Part shown: positions 53,497 through 62,350 of the stretch, one piece after another
How positions within the stretch are numbered: the stretch's first letter is position 1
Layout of the letters: each line of letters opens with the position of its first letter
Origin: JBCCIM01 sp965263205
GTDB taxonomy: Bacteria; Bacteroidota; Rhodothermia; Rhodothermales; JAHQVL01
Length of the DNA: 64,000 bases
Assembly: GCA_965263205.1 (NCBI GenBank)
Contig: CBDHHF010000025.1
Location: 186,001-250,000, forward strand
Reading direction: 5' to 3'
Notes under the pieces: generated by a model
Databases searched by the model: none
What the model was told of the DNA's origin: nothing
What the model saw: the letters and a program-made list of their open reading frames with translations, nothing else
Translations under genes and position numbers: made by a program

Positions 53497-54758
53497 TTAC
53501 AGTTCCTGGAACCAGCGTGTCATCCGTTCAACGATGCTGCGTGATCCAGAAGCTTCGTACATTCCCGTGGCGCTCCACTTGTCTTTGGTTGCCAGAAATT
53601 CGCGTCTGACAATTTCCGGACGTAATCCGTAGAGCACGAGGCCAACAGCTGTTGCATATTTTGGATCGCTTACTTCTTTCACCATGCCGCCGCCAAGACC
53701 GGTCGGGGTGCCCACGCGTGCCTCCACGCCGAGTACCTCTGCCGCCAGTTGGGCTGTGCCAGGGATCAGTGAACCACCACCCGTGATCACCACCCCTGTA
53801 CCGAGGTGACGTGCATAACCACTGCGCTTAATCTCGATGCCGGCGATTTCCAGGATCTCTTCCAAACGCGGCTGAATAATCTGCGAAAGAGCACTCCGGC
53901 TAATTGTTTTCTCGGTACGGCCACCAATGCCTGGAATGGTGATCAATTCATCCGGCATGATTGACATCAACCAGCGCCACACCAAACTGATGCTTGAGCT
54001 GTTCAGCCTGATCTTTCATCAAGACCGAGTCCTTTGCGGATGTCGTCGGTCACCTTGTTGCCGGCAACTGCGATAACACCCGTGTGGCGGATTGTGTTGT
54101 CTTCAAAGACCGCTATGTCCGTCGTGCCACCGCCGATATCGATCAGGGCAACGCCAACTTCTTTTTCGTCGGAGTGCAATACCGAGTATGATGAAGCCAG
54201 CGGCTCCAGCACAATGTCTGCCACGTTGTAGCCGGCTTTCTCTACACAGCGATAGATGTTGCGCGCAGCAGACACAAGTCCGGTGACAATGTGGACGTTG
54301 GCTTCAAGCCGCACGCCACTCATCCCGATCGGGTCAACGACGCCGTCCTGACCATCTACGATGTATTCCTGCGGCAGTACGTGCAGAATTTCCCGGTCGG
54401 CCGGCATGGCAACATGCGTGGTATCTTCCAGCAGACGCTGAACGTCGTGCTGCGTAACTACGCTGTCGCGATGGGTTGTAATCACCCCGCGGCTCTGGAA
54501 ACTCTGTACGTGATCGCCGGCAATCCCGACAATTACGCTGTGAACTGTGACGCCGGCAGCACGCTCTGCTTTCTCAATAGCTTCCTGAATGGCAGCAACC
54601 GTCTTGTCGATATTCACGACAACACCCCTGTTGAGGCCTTCGGATTCCGCGATACCGACGCCCAGGATATTAATCCCTTCAAGATCATCTTCGGCTGCAA
54701 CAACGGCACAAATCTTTGTGGTGCCGATGTCCAGGCCTACTACGATTTCTCCATCCAT
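53497..54758 (-). CDS. ftsA: Cell division protein FtsA, two +1 frameshifts as given
   Basis: Two long pieces plus a short middle one form an actin-fold FtsA of ~419 residues. The N-terminal part has 'VVGLDIGTTKICAVV' (phosphate 1), 'IDIGGGTTDIAVF' (phosphate 2) and ends at 'DDIRKGLGL'. The middle ('MKDQAEQLKHQFGVALVD') is in another frame, and the last part has 'VITGGGSLIPG' (adenosine motif). The span of 1262 nt is 3 x 420 + 2, fitting two extra bases near 54019-54023 and 53964-53966. The C-terminal membrane-targeting helix is 'IVERMTRWFQEL'. FtsA tethers FtsZ filaments to the membrane. It starts 20 bp after ftsQ. Confidence 0.93.
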
Positions 54759-54778
54759 GGCTTTCCTGTTTTTTTATG

Positions 54779-55635
54779 TTATTGGCTTAATCGAACTTCT
54801 TTTGTTATGATCTGGCTGTCAAAACGGAGGTCAATGGACGCAAAATCGACGTCCTCTTTTTCAAGCACCGCCTCGTGCCAGAATGCGTACAGCTTGGATA
54901 ACTTTTCCACAAACCGGTCGCGACCGAGCAATACATGGATCGATCCGCGGCCCGGCTTGGGCGTTGTGTGCAAACTGATTTCGCCAGTATCTTCTATTTC
55001 AAAGGCAGAAATGAGCGCATCAACCTCGGGAGGTATATCGCTGCATATCCTGCAACAATTTCTGTAGTGCCCGGTGTTCAACTGGCCGGGTGGCCTGTAC
55101 CGGTTCATCTAATCCGTGTAGCAAAGGCACATCGTAGATAGCCTCTTTCACGTAAGGCATCTGAAATCCTGTCGGCATCCACGTAGGTGACAGGCATGCC
55201 GCCTGCATCGAGCGTCAGGAGTGCCGGTTGCCGCTCTTCCACCTCAATTTGAAGTGTCGCATTCGGGTATCGCTGGACCCGGGCATCTTTCACCCAGGGA
55301 TGCCGGCGCACTCGATCTGACACCATCACGGGATCAATCTCAAAAAAGAGGTAGCTCGAGTCGATCCGAATCATGTCGCGCAATACGGTCTCTTCAGCAT
55401 GCTGCGCGCCCTCAATGTGCACCTGGCGAACAACTACCTGGCCTTTCCACCACCAACCAAATCCGCCGGCTACAAGCAGCAGCAGCATGGTCAGAAAGCT
55501 TCGAAAGGGCCAGTTTTTGTCTTCAGCGCGTTGCTGAAGCCTCGATCGCTGGGGTGCCCTCGATTTTTCAGGCGTCCGTGCTTTTTGCTTTGAGCCTCGT
55601 TTTGGTCCTGGTTTAGATCCTGGTTTCGATCGCAT
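54779..55635 (-). CDS. ftsQ: Cell division protein FtsQ/DivIB, two +1 frameshifts as given
   Basis: Start at ATG 55633-55635 (GTG at 55668 is an alternative). A basic cytosolic head ('SKPGPKRGSKQKARTPEK') and one membrane helix ('FLTMLLLLVAGGFGWWW') lead into a POTRA domain ('VRQVHIEGAQHAEETVLRDMI', 'HPWVKDARVQRYPNATLQIEVEERQPALL') and the FtsQ domain. The product runs in three frames: to 'VTYVDAD', then 'GFQMPYVKEAIYDVPLLHGL' to 'DMQR', then 'PPEVDALISAFEIED' to the end. The span of 857 nt is 3 x 285 + 2, so two extra bases lie near 55169-55172 and 55034-55039. FtsQ links FtsA/Z to the septal synthase complex with FtsL and FtsB. Confidence 0.88.
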
Positions 55636-55794
55636 ATACGTAGGGCGTCCAGGTGATCTCGCGATCACCAGCGCGTTAAGGTTGAGTTATCCCACGGAAA
55701 GGTGCGTGCTCAGACAACCTGGTGTCTGGCCACCTTGCAAGGTTCATGTGCAACCACGTATGGCTGCACGATCGGATGAGGCGTGTAGGCCGGG

Positions 55795-57199
55795 TTATTC
55801 TCCCAGCGCGTTAAAAAAGGTTCGGCTATATCGCCAAATGCTGCCGGCGCCCAACGTAATGACTACGTCGCCGGGCTGGACAATGCCTTTGAGATAATCA
55901 GCAAGGTCTTCGAGATCCGGGACAAAATGTACATCCCGGTGCCCGTATTGGGCAGCTAAATCTGCCAGCATTTTGCCTTCTATGCCTGGCATCGGTGCCT
56001 CGCGGGCACCAAATATTTCGGTAAGGACCAGCACATCAGCATCGAAAAACGCGCGGGCAAAATCTTCTTTGCAATCCCGCGTTCGCGAGTACAAGTGCGG
56101 TTGGAATACAGCCACAATGCGTCGCTCTGGCCAGCCGGCGCTCGCAGCGCCCAGTGTTGCCCGCACTTCGGTAGGGTGATGCGCATAGTCATCAATCACC
56201 GTAATGCCATCCTGCTCCCCAATCATCTGAAAGCGTCGATTGACGCCTGTAAATTTGCCGAGGCCAGCACAAATGCTCTCGAACGACATATCGAGTTCGA
56301 TTCCAACAGCAATCGCCGCAAGCGCATTGTATACGTTGTATTTACCCGGGGCATTCAATAGCACCTCTCCCAATCGTGTTTGCTCGAGGTACACATCAAA
56401 CTTCATCTGCAACCCCACGGCCTGAATTTGCTCAGCCCTGATTTCTGCCTGCCGCGACATGCCGTAGGTCCTGACACGCCGGTCGATGCGCCCGATGATG
56501 GCCTGTACGTTGGGGTCATCCAGGCAAACAATGGCCGCGCCGAAGAAGGGTACGCTGTTGGCGTATTCCACGAAGGCCCCCTTGATATCCTCAAGGTCCT
56601 CGTAAATGTCCAGGTGATCCACTTCGATGTTGGTGATCACCGCCAGCGAAGGGGTCAGGCGGAGGAAGGTGCGGTCATACTCGTCTGCTTCAATCACAAT
56701 GATATCGCCTTCGCCAGCAACTGCGTTTGACCCAAACGTGGCAACTTTACCGCCTACGATAATGGTTGGGTCAAAGCCGCCTTCCGCCACAACCAGTCCA
56801 GCCATGGTTGTTGTAGTCGTTTTACCATGGGTGCCGGCGATCCCGATGCCATATTTCATCCGCATCAACTCACCCAGCATCACAGCGCGGGGGGATCAGC
56901 GGGATTCGGTTACGCTCTGCCTCCAATGTCTCTGGATTCTGATCAGCCTTGATGGCGCTCGAATGCACAACGACATCAGCACCTTCAATATGGCTCGCGT
57001 CATGCCCTTCGTAAATGGTAGCGCCCATCGACTCAAGGTGCGCCGTAATGTCACTTTTTGCGAGATCTGACCCCGACACGTTGTATCCGCGATGCAACAG
57101 CACTTCGGCGATAGAACTCATTCCGATGCCGCCGATGCCTACCATATGCACGCGGCGAATACGACCAAGTGACGGCTGACGCCGTGCTACAGACTCCAT
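55795..57199 (-). CDS. murC: UDP-N-acetylmuramate--L-alanine ligase MurC, one +1 frameshift as given
   Basis: Start at ATG 57197-57199; the frame is open from a TTG at 57217. The N-terminal Rossmann part ('VHMVGIGGIGMSSIAEVLL') reads to 'NRIPLIP', and the rest, in another frame, carries the ATP loop 'GIAGTHGKTTTTTMAG' and 'VIDDYAHHPTEV'. The break falls in a run of six G at 56889-56894 (CCCCCC on the coding strand); five would restore 'IPRAVMLGELM'. The span of 1405 nt is 3 x 468 + 1. MurC adds L-alanine to UDP-MurNAc, the first peptide step of the cytosolic peptidoglycan pathway. It follows murG by 41 bp. Confidence 0.94.
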
Positions 57200-57240
57200 T
57201 GATTTCTCGTGTTTCAAAACAACTTTCCTAACAGTTGTAT

Positions 57241-58347
57241 TTACTGCTTCATCCCTGCGATTGCCAGGACGGATGATGCGATATGATCTGCTGCATCAGG
57301 CCGGCCCAATGCCTGGGCCGCTGCCGCCATGGCATTTCTGCGCAGCGGATCATCTAACAGATCAGTAACTGTTTGTATCCAGTTGTTTTTCAAATTCTCT
57401 TCCGGTAGCAACAGCGCTGCCCCGGCGTCTTCCATGCTTTTGGCATTTTTTGTCTGGTGATCTTCTGCCACATTAGGGGAAGGAACCAGAACAGCCGGGG
57501 CGCCGGTGACCATCAGTTCGCTACAGGTGATTGCGCCGGCCCGGGCCAGTACAAGATCTGCCGCTGCATACGCCAGGTCCATCCGGTCGATGTACCGTAG
57601 CAGCCGCAAGCGCGGGTGTTTAGTCACGCGTGCTTCCAGTTTCTCAAAGTACGCCGAGCCCGTTTGCCAGATGACTACCAGTTTTTCGTCTTGCAGCAGT
57701 TGCTGAATGCCGGCTTCCATCGCGGCGTTGAGCGCTGCACTACCAAGCGAACCGCCAAACATCAACAAGACACGGTGGTCATCAGGAATGTCGTAATAAG
57801 CCTTTGCCGGGTTCCGTTCACCGTGTTGGAGTATTGCGCGGGTTGGGTTACCGCTTAACACGCACCGGTCAGCCGGGAAAAATCGTTTTGCCTCTTCGAA
57901 TGCCAGGTGTATCGTATGGGCATATTTGCCGAGCAGCTTGTTGGTCACGCCTGGAAACGCATTCTGCTCTTGCACCACAATCGGACGTTTTCGTCGATGC
58001 GCTGCATAGAGGACCGGGCCGGCGACGTAACCTCCTGTGCCTACAACTACATCCGGATCAAAATTGCCAACCAGTTGCCAGCTTTGCCACAAGCCCTTCG
58101 CGAGCTTGAAAGGAAAAGCCAGATTCCGGGACATTTGCCGGCGATGAAAGCCCTGAATGGTAATCGGGTGGATGGCGTACCCCGCTTTGGGCACAGCCCG
58201 CCACTCGATTTTGTTTTCGGTACCAGCAAACGCAATTGCCGCTTCAGGTACCTGCCGGCGTACCGCATCTGCAATGGCAATTGCGGGATAAACGTGCCCA
58301 CCGGTACCTCCTCCTGCAAACAATATGCGGGGTGCTCTGGATGTCAT
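57241..58347 (-). CDS. murG: Undecaprenyl-PP-MurNAc-pentapeptide GlcNAc transferase MurG
   Basis: 368 residues, intact. The glycine-rich 'ILFAGGGTGGHVYPAIAIA' and 'GGSLGSAALN' loops, and the donor-binding 'ITCSELMVTGAPAVLVPSPNVAEDHQ', match MurG, a GT-B glycosyltransferase that turns lipid I into lipid II at the inner face of the inner membrane. Normal length (350-380). It starts 14 bp after the ftsW stop, so they are surely one transcript. Confidence 0.97.
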   Translation of the reverse strand: MTSRAPRILFAGGGTGGHVYPAIAIADAVRRQVPEAAIAFAGTENKIEWRAVPKAGYAIHPITIQGFHRRQMSRNLAFPFKLAKGLWQSWQLVGNFDPDVVVGTGGYVAGPVLYAAHRRKRPIVVQEQNAFPGVTNKLLGKYAHTIHLAFEEAKRFFPADRCVLSGNPTRAILQHGERNPAKAYYDIPDDHRVLLMFGGSLGSAALNAAMEAGIQQLLQDEKLVVIWQTGSAYFEKLEARVTKHPRLRLLRYIDRMDLAYAAADLVLARAGAITCSELMVTGAPAVLVPSPNVAEDHQTKNAKSMEDAGAALLLPEENLKNNWIQTVTDLLDDPLRRNAMAAAAQALGRPDAADHIASSVLAIAGMKQ

Positions 58348-58361
58348 TACCCTTTAGTTGG

Positions 58362-59504
58362 CTAATCCCGCAGCGCGTGGCGCGAGATGTTTAACAGGAT
58401 ACCCATCAAAATTCCATTGGCAAGCAGCGAGGTGCCGCCGTAGGAGACAAAGGGCATTGGCAAACCGGTTACCGGTAGTAAGCCGCACGTTACTGCGGCG
58501 TGCACAAATCCGTATAAACAAACCAGCGTGGTGATCCCCACTGCCAAAATTAATCCTAGCGGATCTGCTGCGCGGCGTGCGATGCTTAAAAACCCGCGCA
58601 CCAGCAGTATGCTGAAGAGGGCCAGTAGCCCAAGTGCCCCCCACAAGCCGTATTCTTCTGCGATAATTGCAAAAATGAAGTCGTTGTAAGGTGCCGGCAG
58701 AAAATCGCGCTGCGTGCTTTTACCAGGTCCGCGGCCGGTAAGCCCGCCCATTGCAAAAGCAATTTTTGCCTGATACGCCTGGTATCCATCACCTTGCGGT
58801 ATTTCTTGCACCGCTTCTGTGCTTTGGGTCCGGTCAAGGTACTCATCGACTCGCGCCATGCGTGCCGGCGAGCTTACCAGGAAGAGGCCGGCGAGTAACA
58901 AACAAACCGCGCCAAGTCCCGATAACTGCAGTACGTGCACGCGGGCGACAAAGCACATCATAACCGTAGCGCCAAAAACAAGCGACGCCGTGGAAAGATC
59001 TTCTATGCCAATCAGAACAACCGTCAGGATGATCCAGAGGAAGAGCGGGGTAAAGGCCCGGCTGAAACTCTCGATGTACGCCTGCTTTTTGGTGAGCAGG
59101 AATGCTACGTAGAGCAGCAAGGCCACTTTCGCCAGTTCTGCCGGCTGGAACATGATAAACCCAAGATCCAGTGCGCGAACCGCGCCGCCCGACTTAATCC
59201 CCACAAACTGCACAAGCAGCAGCAGGGCGGTCATCGTGATGAGTGCAACCCGGCCAAACCGGGCAAGCACCCTGTAGTCGATCCGACTAAATAATACCAT
59301 TGCCCCGAGCGCCAGTCCCACGTACGCCAGGTGACGCAGTAAAAATTGCTCGGTGTTTCCACCTGCCTTGGTCTCCGCCAGAAACGCAATTGCACTGTAC
59401 ACGGCAATCACACCGACAGCAGACAGGACCAACACAATCCAGACAACATACTTATCTGGTGGCGGTCGCTCAGGTGTTTTTTTGGATTGCCTTCGTTTTG
59501 TCAT
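58362..59504 (-). CDS. ftsW: Septal peptidoglycan polymerase FtsW
   Basis: 380 residues with about ten membrane helices and a basic N-terminus ('MTKRRQSKKTPERPP'). Signatures of the SEDS family are present, including 'GSGGAVRALDLGFIMFQPAELAK'-type sequence around 'MFQPAELAK', 'NDFIFAIIAEEYG' and the C-terminal 'PFVSYGGTSLLANG' motif. FtsW polymerises lipid II glycan strands at the septum together with FtsI. Its place between murD and murG is the standard dcw position and separates it from RodA. Confidence 0.96.
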   Translation of the reverse strand: MTKRRQSKKTPERPPPDKYVVWIVLVLSAVGVIAVYSAIAFLAETKAGGNTEQFLLRHLAYVGLALGAMVLFSRIDYRVLARFGRVALITMTALLLLVQFVGIKSGGAVRALDLGFIMFQPAELAKVALLLYVAFLLTKKQAYIESFSRAFTPLFLWIILTVVLIGIEDLSTASLVFGATVMMCFVARVHVLQLSGLGAVCLLLAGLFLVSSPARMARVDEYLDRTQSTEAVQEIPQGDGYQAYQAKIAFAMGGLTGRGPGKSTQRDFLPAPYNDFIFAIIAEEYGLWGALGLLALFSILLVRGFLSIARRAADPLGLILAVGITTLVCLYGFVHAAVTCGLLPVTGLPMPFVSYGGTSLLANGILMGILLNISRHALRD

Positions 59505-59558
59505 GATGGTTTGGGTTTAAGCATGCAGCGCGGACCAACGTCCGCACAACCCTGCATC

Positions 59559-60950
59559 TTAAAGGTTCATAACCGTTGCTTTAAACACATCGCCTCGTTC
59601 TTCATAGTTGGTAAACATGTCGAACGAAGCACAAGCTGGACTGAGCAAGACCACTTCACCGGACCGGGCGAGCAAGTGCGCCGCCTTAACCGCTTCTTCG
59701 AGCGAGTCCATGATCATGTGTTCTTCAGCCAGCATTCCCAATTCCTTGTCCACTTTCTCAGCGCTTTCTCCGATGGCGAGAACCATGCGGACATTGCGTT
59801 GGATCAGCGGTTTTAGGCTTTGATAATCGTTGCCTTTGTCGCGTCCGCCGGCAATCAGGATGATTTTTTCCTTAAAGCTTTCCAAGGCGTACCAGACCGC
59901 GTTCACGTTGGTCGCTTTGGAATCATTGATATAGCGGACGCCTTCTAATTCGCGCACCATTTCTAAGCGGTGCGCTACTCCTTCAAAACTCGACAGGCTT
60001 TCGCGAACCAAGAGACTGGGTATCTCCATCACACGCGCTGCCACTGCTGCCGCCAGGGAGTTGTACACGTTGTGCGGCCCTTTCAGGGCCAACTCTTCCT
60101 TGCGCATAAGTATTTCCTCTGCTTGATTAAACCGTATAACGAGTTCGCTTTCTCTGAGGAAAGCGCCATCGCGAATCTCCTGTTCTTGGCTTATACCGAG
60201 GGTTTTTACACAATTAGATTGAGGTATTTTCCCCGCTTTACATGCTTCAAGCAGGTCGAACACCTTTTGTCGAACAAACGAATCGTCGTAGCAATATATC
60301 AGCGTATCTTCTTCGGTTTGGTTCTCGAAGATTCTGAGTTTGCTCGCCGCATAGTTTTCGAACTGATATCCATAGCGATTAAGATGATCGGGCGTGATGT
60401 TGAGTAACACGCTGATATCAGGCCTAAATGTGTCTATGTGATCAAGCTGAAAGCTGGAGACTTCCAGGATAACCACATCTTCTGACGAGGTATTTTTCGT
60501 CACATCTGAAAATGCCTTGCCAATATTGCCGGCCACATGCGTCTTTCGCCCAGCGTGGGCAAAAATGTGTGCCGCCAAACTTGTTGTTGTTGTCTTCCCA
60601 TTTGAGCCAGTGATGGCGACAATGGGTGCCTTGCAAAACCACGAGGCAGCTTCGATTTCTGAATAAATCGGGATGCCTTGCGTCACTGCATCTACCAGCA
60701 AAGGAATGGTTGAAGGGACGCCGGGACTTACCACGATAAAGTCTGCGTCCAGTGCCCGGGCGGTATGCCCGCCAAACTCCGCATCAACCTGCATGGCTGC
60801 AAGTTGTGACTGGATGACTTCCGTACCGGGTCCAAATTCGGTTAGAAAAACGTTGGCAGATGCTTCTTGCAACAGGCGCGAAGCAGCGATACCGCTCCGT
60901 GCGGCACCCACTACGGTAACCCGTTTATCTGCAACAGCTTGAGCTTCCAT
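59559..60950 (-). CDS. murD: UDP-MurNAc-L-alanine--D-glutamate ligase MurD
   Basis: 463 residues from ATG at 60948-60950, which has AGGA seven bases upstream; the frame extends a little further to a TTG. N-terminal 'RVTVVGAARSGIAASRLL', the ATP loop 'VAITGSNGKTTTTSLAAHIF', the ribose/Mg region 'LLNITPDHLNRYG' and 'YINDSKATNVNAVWYAL' of the C-terminal domain are all standard. It adds D-glutamate in cytosolic peptidoglycan precursor synthesis. The reading frame is uninterrupted, unlike its neighbours to the left. Confidence 0.97.
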   Translation of the reverse strand: MEAQAVADKRVTVVGAARSGIAASRLLQEASANVFLTEFGPGTEVIQSQLAAMQVDAEFGGHTARALDADFIVVSPGVPSTIPLLVDAVTQGIPIYSEIEAASWFCKAPIVAITGSNGKTTTTSLAAHIFAHAGRKTHVAGNIGKAFSDVTKNTSSEDVVILEVSSFQLDHIDTFRPDISVLLNITPDHLNRYGYQFENYAASKLRIFENQTEEDTLIYCYDDSFVRQKVFDLLEACKAGKIPQSNCVKTLGISQEQEIRDGAFLRESELVIRFNQAEEILMRKEELALKGPHNVYNSLAAAVAARVMEIPSLLVRESLSSFEGVAHRLEMVRELEGVRYINDSKATNVNAVWYALESFKEKIILIAGGRDKGNDYQSLKPLIQRNVRMVLAIGESAEKVDKELGMLAEEHMIMDSLEEAVKAAHLLARSGEVVLLSPACASFDMFTNYEERGDVFKATVMNL

Positions 60951-61063
60951 AATCCATCCTGGAGGTGCATACAAACAGCATCCTGTGCTGCCTTGCGCAC
61001 GGCAGCATGCTGCATTTCATGCAAACATCGCTTCCTTCTTTCCTATCCGCTTCAGCGTAACGC

Positions 61064-62230
61064 TTAGTGCAGGCGCAATATCAGAAATGCAGCCAGTACT
61101 GTAATTGCCGTAACGATCCAGAAGCGTACTACAATTTTGGCTTCGTGAACGCCTTTTGCTTCATAGTGATGATGAATCGGCGCCATCCTGAACACCCGCT
61201 TTCCTTCACCCGTTTTCCGCCGCGTGTACTTGAAGTAGGACGTCTGAATCAGCACAGAGATTGTCTCAATAAAGAATACTGCGCAGAGAATCGGCAGCAG
61301 CAATTCTATTTTGATCATCAGGGCGAGGGCACCAACCGATGCACCAATCGCCAACGATCCGGTATCGCCCATAAATACAGAAGCCGGATACCCGTTGTAC
61401 CATAAAAACCCGAAACAGGCAGCAGACATCGCGATGGCAAACACCGCCAATTCGCTTGCACCGGGTAGAAAGATCAGGTTGAGGTAATCAGAAAGATCAG
61501 CCCGACCAGCGATGTAACTGATGGCCGTAAGCCCCAACATCACGATGGCGGTCACACCCGTTGCGAGCCCATCTAATCCATCAGTAAGGTTCACTGCGTT
61601 GGACACCGCTGTCACTATGAACACGGCCACGAGGATGTAAACGATCCATCCTAAATCGAATGGCCCAAACCAGCCTTCATAAAAATAGTAGTCGAACCGA
61701 TCTGCGCGCAGAAACGGGATGTAAGGTAAATACGTGATCGAGTTAATTGCCGAGAACTTCGGATGGAAGTACATCACGCTTCCGACAATGACGCCAATGC
61801 TTACCTGGCCATACAGTTTGATACGCGCCGGCAACCCGCTTTTGTCTTTTTTGATCACCTTGATGTAATCATCAGCAAACCCAAACGCCCCCATCCATAC
61901 CGTAACGAGCAAAATTAGCCAGACATACACCTCAGCGATGGCTCCCCACAGGAGGGTGGCGCCAATGACTGAGAATAAAATGACCACGCCGCCCATCGTA
62001 GGCGTGCCGGCTTTATGCGAATGATCCACTGCACCTGCTGCCTCACCTTCCCGCGTTTTTTCGCCAATCTGTTTTGCGCGCAGCCATACGATCAGGCGGC
62101 GACCAAAAAAAAGGGAAATTGCCAGTGCGGTAATGGCAGCCAGCGCCGCCCGGTTGTTGATAAATCGAATCAACTGAAAACCAGGAGGCTGGTAAAGTTT
62201 TTCTAGATAATCAATCAGATAATAAAGCAT
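61064..62230 (-). CDS. mraY: Phospho-MurNAc-pentapeptide transferase MraY
   Basis: 388 residues with ten membrane helices. Diagnostic motifs are 'HSHKAGTPTMGGVVIL', the Mg2+-binding 'GFADDYIKV', 'NAVNLTDGLDGLATG', and 'APIHHHYEAKGVHEAKIVVRFW', the HHH loop. MraY moves phospho-MurNAc-pentapeptide from UDP to undecaprenyl phosphate, making lipid I. It follows murE directly; the usual murF between them is missing. Confidence 0.97.
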   Translation of the reverse strand: MLYYLIDYLEKLYQPPGFQLIRFINNRAALAAITALAISLFFGRRLIVWLRAKQIGEKTREGEAAGAVDHSHKAGTPTMGGVVILFSVIGATLLWGAIAEVYVWLILLVTVWMGAFGFADDYIKVIKKDKSGLPARIKLYGQVSIGVIVGSVMYFHPKFSAINSITYLPYIPFLRADRFDYYFYEGWFGPFDLGWIVYILVAVFIVTAVSNAVNLTDGLDGLATGVTAIVMLGLTAISYIAGRADLSDYLNLIFLPGASELAVFAIAMSAACFGFLWYNGYPASVFMGDTGSLAIGASVGALALMIKIELLLPILCAVFFIETISVLIQTSYFKYTRRKTGEGKRVFRMAPIHHHYEAKGVHEAKIVVRFWIVTAITVLAAFLILRLH

Positions 62231-62350
62231 GGATCGAATTTAGAACTTCGATTGCCAAATATCGAGTTACGGACAGCAGTGGACGGTTGAATCTAGGGAA
62301 TTGGGACCAAAAGTCTGTGAAATTCCCGCAGAAAGCCGCATTTGCACTGT

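Noticed and set aside
52052..57199. Calling murC, ftsQ, ftsA and ftsZ pseudogenes or split genes
   Set aside because: They are essential, full-length by arithmetic, and differ only by single extra bases; sequence error explains them better.
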